DNA of 64,000 bases, taken from Chloroflexota bacterium. GTDB lineage: Bacteria > Chloroflexota > Dehalococcoidia > Lucifugimonadales > Lucifugimonadaceae. Positions 1-8,594 of the stretch are shown here, in pieces. The position numbers and the translations under genes are program-made. Where the stretch lies: contig JAJCYY010000106.1 in assembly GCA_029262735.1 (NCBI GenBank), positions 30,099 through 94,098 on the forward strand, read 5' to 3'. The notes below the pieces were generated by a model, which saw only the letters and a list, made by a program, of their open reading frames with translations, did no database searches and was not told where the DNA came from. Every line of letters begins with the position of its first letter. Position 1 is the stretch's first letter.

Positions 1-495
1 GGGATTATCGCGGTCGGTCTCACCTCTCGTACCGGGACCGGTTTCTCGGGCGGCGTCCGAGGTCTGCTTTCGGATAAAGGAGTCATGTTTGCGATTGCAA
101 CAGGCGTCCTGATCGGCTCGTACTCTGTGCTGGACAAGCGGGGTGTCGAGCATGTGACGCCGGTGCTGTACATGTTTTTCCTGACGGCCGGCGGCTCACT
201 CGGCACACTGGCTTTGATTCACCGCGGATATTCAAGGGCACAGTTCACCGGCGAATTTCGCGCCCACTGGCGGACCATTGTTGCCGGTGGGATGCTCCAG
301 TTTCTTGCATACACGCTCGTACTGAGCGCGCTGCGACTGTCGCAGGTCAGCTACGTGGGGCCGTTCAGGGAACTGGCGATCGGCGCGGGAGTTGTGCTGG
401 GTGCGATCGTGCTCAAGGAGCACCTCTCGCGCGGCCGGATTGCTGGAGCGAGTTCGGTGGTCGGCGGCGCAATAATAATTGCGTTTGCGCCCTGA
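1..495 (+). CDS. EamA/DMT-family transporter, C-terminal part (gene begins before the window)
   Basis: The reading frame is open from base 1 to the stop at 493-495, so this is the last 164 codons of a gene cut by the window edge. The product has four to five hydrophobic helices separated by short charged loops. The final helix has the alternating Gly/Ala/Ile pattern of the second EamA repeat, following a typical 'LKEHLSRGR' loop. This matches the drug/metabolite transporter superfamily (usually 280-300 aa, ten helices), which exports small metabolites across the inner membrane. The substrate cannot be read from this half. An internal ATG at 85 exists, but the upstream frame continues the same hydrophobic pattern, so it is not the start. 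Confidence 0.8.
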   Translation, partial: GIIAVGLTSRTGTGFSGGVRGLLSDKGVMFAIATGVLIGSYSVLDKRGVEHVTPVLYMFFLTAGGSLGTLALIHRGYSRAQFTGEFRAHWRTIVAGGMLQFLAYTLVLSALRLSQVSYVGPFRELAIGAGVVLGAIVLKEHLSRGRIAGASSVVGGAIIIAFAP

Positions 496-690
496 CTCCT
501 TCTGACACCTGCGGATTCTCAATTCGGTCGATATGTCGAGAAAACGCCGTTTCCGAAATTTCAGTGGGACGACAGATCCCCTGTTTCTCTTGCCTGAAGC
601 CGCGCTATCATGGCGCCCGTTCGGTAACGCTCAGTGAGACGGTTCACTGTGCAGCGCGTTCCAATACTGAGAGGCGATGGAGGCGAGAGT

Positions 691-1437
691 ATGACTACCT
701 ACCAGGGGATGATGGCCGAGAGCGTGACCCACTCCGGATCGGACGGAGACCAGATCAGCGCCTACATGGCCCGGCCTCTTGGCCCCGGTCCATATCCCAG
801 CGTGATCGTTGTCCATCACATGCCAGGTTGGGACGATGCCACCAGGGAGATTACTCGTAAGTTCGCCTACTACGGATTCAACGCGGTCAGCCCGAACCTG
901 TATCACCGCGAGGGTCCGGGTGAGCCAGACGAGGTGGCGGCAGTTGCCAGAGCGGCCGGAGGAGTGCCGGACGACCGCTTTATCGGCGACGCCAGGGGAG
1001 CGATGGAGTATCTGAATGCCCTCCCCTACTCAAACGGCAAGGTTGGGACTATTGGCTTCTGTTCCGGTGGGCGCCAGTCATACCTTGCGGCGTGCCGGAT
1101 CCCGGAGCTCAACGCCGCGGTCGACTGCTGGGGAGGCAGGGTGATTGCATCTCCAGACCAGTTGACGGAGCGGCAGCCGGTGGCTCCTATCGACTACACG
1201 GCAGACATGAACTGTCCGTTGCTCGGGATTTTCGGCAACGAAGACCAGTCACCGACTCCGGAAGATGTGAACAGGACCGAGGAGGAGCTGAAGAAGCACG
1301 GCAAGGACTACGAGTTTCATCGCTACGACGGAGCGGGCCACGGCTTCTTTGCCGTGGACAAGCCCGGATACAGGCCGGTGCAGGCGACGGAGGCGTGGGG
1401 CGAAGTACTCAGGTTCTTTAGTGAGAAGCTGGCATGA
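691..1437 (+). CDS. Dienelactone hydrolase family protein
   Basis: A 248-aa alpha/beta hydrolase of the dienelactone hydrolase family, a cytosolic hydrolase of lactones and esters. The nucleophile elbow is G-F-C-S-G-G with Cys124. Asp185 (in 'NEDQSPTP') and His217 (in 'GAGHGFF') complete the Cys-Asp-His triad typical of this family, and the length is normal. The frame opens at 634, but the ATG at 691 is preceded by a GGAGGCGAG ribosome-binding site, and homology begins just after it. It stands alone, so the substrate is unknown. Carboxymethylenebutenolidase is the family archetype, but most members have other substrates. Confidence 0.88.
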   Translation: MTTYQGMMAESVTHSGSDGDQISAYMARPLGPGPYPSVIVVHHMPGWDDATREITRKFAYYGFNAVSPNLYHREGPGEPDEVAAVARAAGGVPDDRFIGDARGAMEYLNALPYSNGKVGTIGFCSGGRQSYLAACRIPELNAAVDCWGGRVIASPDQLTERQPVAPIDYTADMNCPLLGIFGNEDQSPTPEDVNRTEEELKKHGKDYEFHRYDGAGHGFFAVDKPGYRPVQATEAWGEVLRFFSEKLA

Positions 1438-1463
1438 CGTGGGATTTGTCACCCAACGGATTT

Positions 1464-1639
1464 GTCATCTCGACCGAAGCGGAGAGATCTTACCGTGCAT
1501 GATCCTGAGCCCGTTCATATCGGTTTGAACCGAACTACGTCACCGTCCATGTGAGGTCGCCGGAGAGATTCTATATCAAGTTCAGAATGACAAATTAACT
1601 GCCATCCTGAGCTTGTCGAAGGGTCAAGTTCAGGATGAC
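1464..1639. repeat. Cluster of three dispersed intergenic repeat units
   Basis: This gene-free stretch holds three short units. At 1464-1490 is a GTCATCTCGACCGAAGCGG-type unit. At 1566-1591 is AGATTC....TCAAGTTCAGAATGAC. At 1603-1639 is an imperfect inverted repeat: the CATCCTGAGCTTG arm pairs with CAAGTTCAGGATG with one mismatch. The second unit recurs at 60923-60948 with 23 of 26 bases identical. These resemble the REP-like intergenic elements seen in many bacterial genomes. They lie 39 bases upstream of the next start codon. Confidence 0.7.
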
Positions 1640-1677
1640 GAGAAATCAACAACTTCGAATTTCGACAGGAGAAAAAC

Positions 1678-1959
1678 ATGTGCTCGTGGATTGTCGAGAA
1701 GGCTGAGATGTCCGGTGTTGCCAAGGGCCCGGACGGCTGGATGGACATCAAACAGGCGAACGTCTACTTCGATCATCCGTTCAAGGCGCCGATGGACCAT
1801 GCGCTGATAATCGACTTCGTCCGCGACCCGGACCGGCCCAACGGCCGCGTGGCAGTGGAGATCAGCGCTGAGTCGGCGCAGCGGCTTGTCGAAAGCATCA
1901 ACAGGGCTTTGACAACCGGTGAGGCGGTACACGTGCTAGGAGAGGCCGCACACGCGTAG
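1678..1959 (+). CDS. Small DUF6295-like protein
   Basis: A 93-aa soluble protein that starts 'MCSWIVEKAEMSGVAKGPDGW', followed by a 'VYFDHPFKAPMDHAL' segment and a helical C-terminus. From memory this pattern matches the DUF6295 family, short proteins of unknown function that begin Met-Cys and carry a conserved AKGPDGW and YFDHP. The ATG has a good AGGAG site 6 bases upstream. The gene is monocistronic, preceded by the repeat cluster and followed by the convergent sdhE. There is no signal peptide or membrane segment. The function is unknown; the conserved Cys2 and His residues might bind metal, but that is a guess. Confidence 0.65.
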   Translation: MCSWIVEKAEMSGVAKGPDGWMDIKQANVYFDHPFKAPMDHALIIDFVRDPDRPNGRVAVEISAESAQRLVESINRALTTGEAVHVLGEAAHA

Positions 1960-2010
1960 ATACCGGGAGTGAAACCTCAACTGGATGGCGGACATCGAAT
2001 CGTCACCGGC

Positions 2011-2904
2011 TTATTTTGCGGCGATCAGCTCGACCTTCCGCACAATCTCCTTTGTGGAGACGATGTGCCTCTGTAACCCCAGCTCTTTTTCAGACATTCC
2101 CATGGCTAGCCCGAGGAGCTGCGGCAGGTGGATGATCGGCATATCCGCCTTGTCGCCACGGTTCTTCCTGCGAGCCTTCGGCTGGTAGCCGTCAAGGTTC
2201 AGGTGGCAAAGAGGGCACGGAGTGACCATTGCGTCTGCGCCGCCATCTTTCGCGGCGCCAGTGTGGTTCGAAACCATGCGCAGTGAGTTGGCCTGGTTAA
2301 TGAACAGGATCGGCAAGCCGCAACATGCTGTCTTGCCCGGATAGTCGAAAACTTCGCCTCCAACAGCTTCGATAACCGTCTCAAGCGACGTGTCGCGACC
2401 GGGATTCTCCTTGAAGCCCAGGGCCTCACTTGGCCTCACCAGGTAGCAGCCGTAGAACGGTGCCAGCTTTACGCCGTCGAGCTGCTTCTGAAACGTGTCT
2501 TTTAGCTTCTCAAGTCCAATATCCTCGATCACCGCCCACAGGAGATGTTTGACCTCGGTCGTGCCCTTGTACTCCAGCCCCTCATCGGCAAGTACTGCAT
2601 TAATCTCGGCAAGGTACTCTGCGTTGCGCTGCACGCGGTGGTTGGCCTGCGACATAACACCCTGGCAGGTGGAGCAGATGACCAGCACATTCAGGCCCTT
2701 CTCCTCGGCCATCGCGAGTGTCCGGATGTTCAGCACGTCGCCCATCTTCAAGTTCTTTTCTTGAAGAACACCGGCACCGGTACATGAAGCCTTTGTAAGT
2801 TCTTCCCACTCAATGCCAAGTCGGTCCATCACGGCTACTGCTGAATCGAACAGCTCTGGCGTGCCGCCGCGGGCCACGCATCCGGGGTAGAAGGCGTACT
2901 TCAT
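2011..2904 (-). CDS. sdhE: Succinate dehydrogenase subunit E (CCG-domain, HdrB-like)
   Basis: A 297-aa CCG-domain protein related to heterodisulfide reductase subunit B. In non-classical (SdhE-type) succinate:quinone oxidoreductases it replaces the haem-containing membrane anchors. The C-terminal cluster motif is complete: a Cys in 'YGCYLV', then CCG in 'ACCGLP', then C-P-L-C. The N-terminal motif has Cys9, Cys41, Cys77 and Cys80, but reads S-C-T-G where Cys-Cys-Gly is usual. The ATG overlaps the sdhB stop by four bases (ATGA), so the two are translationally coupled. It is the last gene of the sdhA-sdhB-sdhE set; no sdhC or sdhD candidate is nearby. Not to be confused with the flavinylation factor also called SdhE. 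Confidence 0.85.
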   Translation of the reverse strand: MKYAFYPGCVARGGTPELFDSAVAVMDRLGIEWEELTKASCTGAGVLQEKNLKMGDVLNIRTLAMAEEKGLNVLVICSTCQGVMSQANHRVQRNAEYLAEINAVLADEGLEYKGTTEVKHLLWAVIEDIGLEKLKDTFQKQLDGVKLAPFYGCYLVRPSEALGFKENPGRDTSLETVIEAVGGEVFDYPGKTACCGLPILFINQANSLRMVSNHTGAAKDGGADAMVTPCPLCHLNLDGYQPKARRKNRGDKADMPIIHLPQLLGLAMGMSEKELGLQRHIVSTKEIVRKVELIAAK

Positions 2905-3860
2905 TTGCGCTCGCCCTCGACTTTCTCATACGCGTTTTTTATCTTTTCCTTATCCTCAGCCTTATGCGGCCTGATAGGCGGTAACTTGCCTTTCATCATC
3001 GCCTTCAGTCCGACCGGTGCGAGGTCCAGCAGTCCAGGAATGTTGGTCCAGCCGGTACTGTCGATGGCTAGCCTGGATTCGTCCAGCCTGCCGTTCTTCT
3101 TAACGGACTTGTAGAACGATTCGGTGTGACGGTACCCGGACGTATTCTTGTATCCGGCCTCAATGGCAGCATCACGGAGCTCCATGATCCGGTCCATCGG
3201 CGCTACCTCTTTCGGGCAGACCTCGACACACTGCATGCAGCGTGTGCAATCCCAGATCCCGCCGTCCTCGTCATTTAGTATCTTCAGACGAGAGTCTCGT
3301 TCGCCATCCCTCGGGTCCTCAGTAAAGCGCCAGGCTTTTGCCAGTGCCGCGGGCCCAATGAAGTTCGAGTCGACCTCAAGCACGGTGCAGTCAGAGACGC
3401 AGCAACCGCACATGATGCAGTTCATAGATGTGAGCAGGTTTGTCATGGACTCGTTGGACGCGAGGAACTCACCGCTCTCAGGCACCGAATCGGGCTGCAG
3501 GTACGGCCTTACACGATTGATCTGATCGAAAAACGTATCCAGTGAAACGATCAGGTCTTTGACGACTCGCTGGTTACCCATCGGCTCGACGATCAGTTGC
3601 TCTCCGTTGGGAGCGAGATCTGCGACGCGCGTCTTGCAGACAAGCCGCGCTCTGCCGTTGATCCGCATTCCACACGAGCCGCAGATCGAAGCTCGACAGG
3701 AACAGCGAAGCGCCAGTGTGCCGTCCACCTCCTCACGCACAGTGACCAGAGCGTCGAGGATGGTTGAGTCGGGGTGAATATCAAGCGAATACTCCTGGAA
3801 CACGGGCTGTGCGCCAGGCTCCCCGGGATTGAATCGCTTCACCTTCAGGTTTGTCTGCAT
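2901..3860 (-). CDS. sdhB: Succinate dehydrogenase iron-sulfur subunit
   Basis: A 319-aa SdhB that carries electrons from the FAD of SdhA to the quinone site. The N-terminal ferredoxin domain has Cys55, Cys60, Cys63 and Cys75 for a [2Fe-2S] cluster. The C-terminal domain has Cys148/151/154/158 (plus an extra Cys153) and Cys205/208/211/215 for the two further clusters. The protein is longer than the usual 230-260 aa, with a basic tail of about 80 residues after the last cysteine. Its ATG shares one base with the sdhA stop (TGATG), and its stop overlaps sdhE. The SdhE partner suggests that it docks to a peripheral CCG protein rather than to a classic SdhCD anchor. Confidence 0.93.
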   Translation of the reverse strand: MQTNLKVKRFNPGEPGAQPVFQEYSLDIHPDSTILDALVTVREEVDGTLALRCSCRASICGSCGMRINGRARLVCKTRVADLAPNGEQLIVEPMGNQRVVKDLIVSLDTFFDQINRVRPYLQPDSVPESGEFLASNESMTNLLTSMNCIMCGCCVSDCTVLEVDSNFIGPAALAKAWRFTEDPRDGERDSRLKILNDEDGGIWDCTRCMQCVEVCPKEVAPMDRIMELRDAAIEAGYKNTSGYRHTESFYKSVKKNGRLDESRLAIDSTGWTNIPGLLDLAPVGLKAMMKGKLPPIRPHKAEDKEKIKNAYEKVEGERK

Positions 3861-5539
3861 CAGTAGACCCTCTTAACCGGTTGCCACTGGGTTATCGTCA
3901 CATCCAGCGTTTCCGTTCGCACGCCCTCTTCGCTCTTGTAGACAAGCGTGTGTTTGAGCCAGTTCTCATCGTCACGATCAGGCATATCGGTGCGGAAGTG
4001 CGCGCCGCGACTCTCTTTTCGCATCAGCGCCCCGGTCGCCACCGCTTCGGCGCAGTCAAGCATGAAGTCCAGCTCAAGAGCGAACATCAGGTCCGTATTG
4101 AACACCTTGCCCTTGTCCTCAACATAGATGCCTTCATCGTACTTTTTTCGCATTTCGTGGACCTTGGCCAGCGCACCCTCCATAGAGGCCTGGTCCCGGA
4201 ACACCCCGATTCCCTCGGTCATTCCCCTCGCCATTTCGTTGCGAATTGCGGCGGTGCGGTGGCCCGGCTCGCGGTCCAGCAGAGCCTGCAGCCGTTTCTT
4301 CTCAGCGTCGAGATGAGGAGATGCGTCAGCGGCATTGTCAGCGACCGTCTTCACATACTCGACCGAATGCACGGCAGCACGCCGTCCGAAGACAATTGTG
4401 TCCAGTAGCGAGTTTGCGCCCAGCCTGTTGGCGCCGTGCACTGACACGTTTGCGCACTCACCTGCTGCATATAAGCCGGGAACTTCAGTCTCGCCATTCT
4501 CATTCGTCTTGATGCCGCCCATGATGTAGTGCATGCCGGGCTGTATTGGTACCGGCTGCTCTGCGAGGTCGATGCCCAGGAATTCGACGGCAACCTCCTG
4601 CAGGTAGCCGAGCCGGTCTTCGATGAACTGCCGACCGAGGTGACGGAGGTCAAGAAGCACATTGCCGTCGATGCCACGGCCTTCATTTATCTCGGTCTGT
4701 TCGGCACGCGAGACCACGTCACGTGACGCAAGCTCCATGTAGTCGGGTGCGTACTTCTCCATGAAGCGGTCGCCATCGCTGTTCAGCAGGTATGCGCCTT
4801 CGCCGCGAGCGGCCTCGGACAGGAGAATCCCGGTGCGCGCTAGCGTCGTCGGGTGGTATTGGATCATCTCCATGTCCATCAGGGAAGCGCCTGCCCGCCA
4901 TGCCAGCGATAAGCCGTCGCCTGTGCAGATGAGCGCATTGGTGGAAGGTTCAAAGACCCTTCCTGCGCCGCCTGCGGCCATCAACACCGCCTTGGCGCGA
5001 ATGGCGTGGAGCTCACCGGTTTTTAGGTCGAGTGCGATGACACCGCGCACAGCGCCATCTTCTTTGATCAGGTTTGTGACGAACCACTCTTCATACACCT
5101 GCAGGCCGAGTTTGAGCGCTTGCTCATAAAGTACATGCAGCATCGCAGAGCCGGTAATGGCGCCGACGAAGTAGGTGCGGGCAACTTTTTGGCCGCCAAA
5201 CCGGCGGGTGCCGAGCCGACCGTCTTCGCCACGTGAGAAGATGACGCCCATTCGCTCGAGCTCAAGCACAGCCTCGCCGGCCTCACTCGACATGATCTCA
5301 ACGGCATCCTGGTCGGCCAGGTAGTCAGAGCCCTTGATCGTGTCGAGAGCGTGGCCCTCCCACTCATCTCCCCGGTCGGTCAGAGGAGCGTTGATTCCGC
5401 CCTGTGCGGCGTTCGAGTGGCTTCTGACCGGGTGAACCTTGGTGATCACTGCCGTCTTCAGGCCTTTTTGAACACCTTCAACAGCGGCTCTCAGACCGGC
5501 AAGCCCGGCGCCGATGATCAGCAGATCGTGTTCGTACAT
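3860..5539 (-). CDS. sdhA: Succinate dehydrogenase/fumarate reductase flavoprotein subunit
   Basis: A 559-aa flavoprotein that oxidises succinate to fumarate. It opens with the dinucleotide-binding motif G-A-G-L-A-G and has the covalent FAD histidine at about residue 41 ('RSHSNAAQGG'). 'HGANRLGANSLLD' and the capping-domain active-site region ('YHPTTLARTG') are present, and the length is normal. A GGGGAG ribosome-binding site lies about 5 bases before the ATG. It begins 33 bases after the Nudix gene, in the same direction, and is coupled to sdhB. This places complex II at the end of the complex I gene run. Confidence 0.95.
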   Translation of the reverse strand: MYEHDLLIIGAGLAGLRAAVEGVQKGLKTAVITKVHPVRSHSNAAQGGINAPLTDRGDEWEGHALDTIKGSDYLADQDAVEIMSSEAGEAVLELERMGVIFSRGEDGRLGTRRFGGQKVARTYFVGAITGSAMLHVLYEQALKLGLQVYEEWFVTNLIKEDGAVRGVIALDLKTGELHAIRAKAVLMAAGGAGRVFEPSTNALICTGDGLSLAWRAGASLMDMEMIQYHPTTLARTGILLSEAARGEGAYLLNSDGDRFMEKYAPDYMELASRDVVSRAEQTEINEGRGIDGNVLLDLRHLGRQFIEDRLGYLQEVAVEFLGIDLAEQPVPIQPGMHYIMGGIKTNENGETEVPGLYAAGECANVSVHGANRLGANSLLDTIVFGRRAAVHSVEYVKTVADNAADASPHLDAEKKRLQALLDREPGHRTAAIRNEMARGMTEGIGVFRDQASMEGALAKVHEMRKKYDEGIYVEDKGKVFNTDLMFALELDFMLDCAEAVATGALMRKESRGAHFRTDMPDRDDENWLKHTLVYKSEEGVRTETLDVTITQWQPVKRVY

Positions 5540-5572
5540 CTGTCTCCCCGCAGGTTTTCGGATCGTCGCTGG

Positions 5573-6136
5573 TTAGCCGGGACGTGTCTCGGCGGTTTCA
5601 TGGCTCAAGCCATGCAACGCAATGTGGTAGATCGCTATCGTCATCTGGTCCTGCAACTCACCGTCACGAATAAGGTTTGGCACGCTCGAAATCGGTACTG
5701 CAACGGTGTGTATATCCTCAGACTCGTCCTGCGGCAAGGGATTCTCCGTGAGATTCCGCGCAAGATATGCATGCGTGAACTCTGTCGAGTAGCCGGGCGC
5801 GACCCACGAACCGCCTAGCTCGGTCATTGAACCGGCGCTAAATCCGGTCTCTTCACGTAGCTCTCGGTGAGCCGTGGTGAGCGGGTCTTCGCCGGGCTCG
5901 CGCGTGCCAGAAGGGGCTTCGACAAGAATACGCCCGGCTGCCTGTCTCCACTGCCTCACGAGCAGCACGCGATCATCTTCTGTCACCGGAAAAATCACCA
6001 CGGAACCTGGATGTTCAACGATCTCTTTTGCTACCGGAGAACGGGATCCGAGCGTGAACTCGTCGACCCTGAGCGATATGCGCTGCCCACGGTGCAAAAT
6101 CCGAGAAGAGACCGTATGTCCGGTAAGGGGTTCCAT
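5573..6136 (-). CDS. Nudix hydrolase, ADP-ribose pyrophosphatase-like
   Basis: A 187-aa Nudix protein. The Nudix box lies around residues 77-99: G-T-R-E-P-G-E, then R-E-L-R-E-E-T-G-F, which supplies the metal-binding glutamates. The N-terminal beta domain and length fit the ADP-ribose/nucleoside-diphosphate-sugar pyrophosphatases. The frame opens at 6196, but the ATG at 6136 lies 4 bases after the nadK stop, whereas earlier starts would run into nadK. The two genes are therefore probably co-translated. ADP-ribose hydrolysis beside NAD kinase suggests a role in nicotinamide-nucleotide housekeeping; the true substrate is inferred only. Confidence 0.85.
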   Translation of the reverse strand: MEPLTGHTVSSRILHRGQRISLRVDEFTLGSRSPVAKEIVEHPGSVVIFPVTEDDRVLLVRQWRQAAGRILVEAPSGTREPGEDPLTTAHRELREETGFSAGSMTELGGSWVAPGYSTEFTHAYLARNLTENPLPQDESEDIHTVAVPISSVPNLIRDGELQDQMTIAIYHIALHGLSHETAETRPG

Positions 6137-6140
6137 ACGC

Positions 6141-7028
6141 CTAAATACTAGCCGAATCCCCGTCATCCTGGGGCACCCGTGGGAGCGGACCGACACGCAT
6201 GCCGAGTCGTCGGGAGAGATCGGCCCAGAAGGCGTCTCGAGTACGCTTTCTCAGGAACGTGGCCTTGATTGAAGCGTGCGAGACCTTCACCGTCTGCTGG
6301 TCTTCAAGCGAACGGTCGATGAAGCCGTCTGCGCTTATGGTTGCTGGCGTTGAGCAGTGGACCGTTAGCTCCAGTGTTGAAGTAGCCCGCAGAACCACTC
6401 CACCGAACTGGCTCATGTGAGTGGCTATCGGTTTGACCAGGTAGTCTTCTGATTCCGGGTACATCACAGGGCCGCCGAGACTGAGCGTGTATCCCGTTGA
6501 TCCGGTCGCTGTCGAGACGACCAGTCCGTCGCCTCGGTAGTCTGCGAGGTGGACTCCATCGACCACGGTCTCCACTTCGATAACTCGCAGCACAGCGCCG
6601 CGCGCAACCGTCATATCGTTCAGAGCATGTAGCACAGGAGTATCGCCGGAGCCGTTGTCCGATATCTCCGCCCGCAACATGTACCGCTCGTCCGGTCTCG
6701 CGTTGCCTTCCAGGTACCATCCAACTCCCTCAATCGCGTCCGTCGCGTTGATCTCACTCATGAACCCCACGCGGCCCATGTTGATGCCGAGAATCGGGAT
6801 GTCGCGCGGTGCCGCCTCATGCGCGCCACGCAGAATGGTCCCGTCGCCGCCGATAGTGATGATGAGGTCTGACGCGTCGAGATCGTCGGTGCGCGCCGAA
6901 AGCGTGTCTTGCGTTGCGGTCCACCAGTTATGACCGTCTGAGTACCGCGACTCAAGCGCAACAACCAGCTCCACCGCCTCTGGGAGCAGGCCGTGATGGA
7001 TGATGCCGATGTTGCGGTATGGAGTCAT
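6141..7028 (-). CDS. nadK: NAD kinase
   Basis: A 295-aa ATP-NAD kinase that phosphorylates NAD to NADP in the cytosol. The hallmark G-G-D-G-T is at residues 60-64, followed by 'GINMGRVGFM'. The glycine-rich 'ATGSTGYTLSLGGP' segment, which binds NAD, is in the C-terminal domain. Length and order are normal. It lies 72 bases after nuoN and 4 bases before the Nudix gene, all on the same strand. An NADP-forming enzyme thus sits between complex I and complex II genes, a plausible redox-cofactor link. Confidence 0.94.
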   Translation of the reverse strand: MTPYRNIGIIHHGLLPEAVELVVALESRYSDGHNWWTATQDTLSARTDDLDASDLIITIGGDGTILRGAHEAAPRDIPILGINMGRVGFMSEINATDAIEGVGWYLEGNARPDERYMLRAEISDNGSGDTPVLHALNDMTVARGAVLRVIEVETVVDGVHLADYRGDGLVVSTATGSTGYTLSLGGPVMYPESEDYLVKPIATHMSQFGGVVLRATSTLELTVHCSTPATISADGFIDRSLEDQQTVKVSHASIKATFLRKRTRDAFWADLSRRLGMRVGPLPRVPQDDGDSASI

Positions 7029-7100
7029 GCTCGCGGGCTTTCGTGCGTTCGTTGTTCGAGCGGTGGGGTCAGACGCAAGCGGATTGTCTCCCGCCGAGGC

Positions 7101-8594
7101 CTAAATCACCAGCAAATCAAGAGACTTTTCTGCAAAACGCAGGATAAGCCACGGAACGGCGCCGAACAGGGCCACACCGGCGACGGCCACGCCGGTGGCG
7201 AAGATGACGGGAACGTCTGCGGTGATCCTGGAGTCGTCTTCGGGCTCCTCGAAGTACACGGCCCTGATTATCCGCAGGTAGTAGAACGCAGAGATCACGG
7301 AACTGACCACGCCAACCACAGCAAGCCAGAGTAGTCCGGAGTTGATAGCAGCGCTGAAGACGACGGCCTTCGACATGAATCCGACGGTGGGCGGAATTCC
7401 GAGAAGAGAGATCACACCGACCGTGAGCAAGACACCGAGCACCGGAGATCGCCTGGCAAGCCCGTTTAAGCTGCTGATCTCGTTCGAGCCGGTCCGGTTT
7501 GAGATGGCAATTATTGCGAAGAAGACTGCGAGGTTGGTGAACGCGTATCCGGCAAGGTAGTACATCGTGCCCTGCGGACCGGCGAGCGGATCACCCGAAT
7601 CGGTGTTCGAAGCGACCGCGGCAATACCGATCAACATGTATCCCGCCTGGGCAATGGTCGAATAGCCGAGCAGGCGCTTAATATCGGTCTGCGCGAGCGC
7701 AAGCAGGTTGCCGAACACCATCGATGCAACAGCCAGCACAGCGAACAATCCTGACCAGTCCTGAGAGAGCGAATCGGAACCGAACGCCGTGTACATGATC
7801 CTGATTACGACTGCGAACGCCGACGCTTTCGATGCGGTCGACAGAAACGCCGCCACGGGAGTCGGTGAGCCCTGGTAGACATCGGGAACCCACATCTGCC
7901 ACGGAACAACCGCCATCTTGAAGGCGAATCCAGCGACGATCATGACGACGGCGAACAGCACCGCATAGCTGCCAAACGGCACATCCGGGTCGGTCGGTAG
8001 ATCACCGAGCCGAACCAGGATGGCTTCGAGGTTGGTCGTCCCGGTATAGCCGTAGATGAAGACGATGCCGTAGAGCAGCACGGCAGATGCGACTGCCGAG
8101 AGGATGATGAACTTCAGCCCGGCTTCGATGGACAGGTCGTCACGCCTGAAGGCTGCGAGCGCGGCGGCGGGAAGCGCGGTCAGCTCAAGCGCAACGTAGA
8201 TCGAGATCAGCTCCCGGGCGCTGACGAGCAGCAACATGCCGGTCACGGAGAAAAGAATCAGAGCGAGGAACTCTCCCTCGAACTCTTTGAGGCGCTCAAT
8301 ATACTGAACGGATGCGAGGATGATGGCCGCGGTGATTCCGAGCAACAGGAAGTGGAAGAAAAGAGCGAACCTGTCGGCGACGATCGATCCGAACAGTCCG
8401 GTCGCAGCGCCTGTATCCCCGACGACATCGAACCAGATGTTGAGTGAGAACAGGAACGGAATAATCAACAGTAGAGCCGCAGCGTAAGACAGCAGACGTT
8501 TGTTGCCGACAAAGAAGTCGGCAAACACGATCGCAATGGCCACACCGGCCATCGCAATCTCGGGCGACAGTAGCCAGAGGTCCTGAACTGTCAT
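7101..8594 (-). CDS. nuoN: NADH-quinone oxidoreductase subunit N
   Basis: A 497-aa polytopic protein (about 14 helices), one of three antiporter-like proton-pumping subunits of complex I. It carries the Proton_antipo_M pattern, including 'LELTALPAAALAAF' with its key glutamate and 'GYSTIAQAGYMLIG'. The last helix is near the C-terminus. The start ATG shares one base with the nuoM stop (TAATG). It is the final nuo gene of the run; nadK follows after 72 bases. Confidence 0.93.
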   Translation of the reverse strand: MTVQDLWLLSPEIAMAGVAIAIVFADFFVGNKRLLSYAAALLLIIPFLFSLNIWFDVVGDTGAATGLFGSIVADRFALFFHFLLLGITAAIILASVQYIERLKEFEGEFLALILFSVTGMLLLVSARELISIYVALELTALPAAALAAFRRDDLSIEAGLKFIILSAVASAVLLYGIVFIYGYTGTTNLEAILVRLGDLPTDPDVPFGSYAVLFAVVMIVAGFAFKMAVVPWQMWVPDVYQGSPTPVAAFLSTASKASAFAVVIRIMYTAFGSDSLSQDWSGLFAVLAVASMVFGNLLALAQTDIKRLLGYSTIAQAGYMLIGIAAVASNTDSGDPLAGPQGTMYYLAGYAFTNLAVFFAIIAISNRTGSNEISSLNGLARRSPVLGVLLTVGVISLLGIPPTVGFMSKAVVFSAAINSGLLWLAVVGVVSSVISAFYYLRIIRAVYFEEPEDDSRITADVPVIFATGVAVAGVALFGAVPWLILRFAEKSLDLLVI

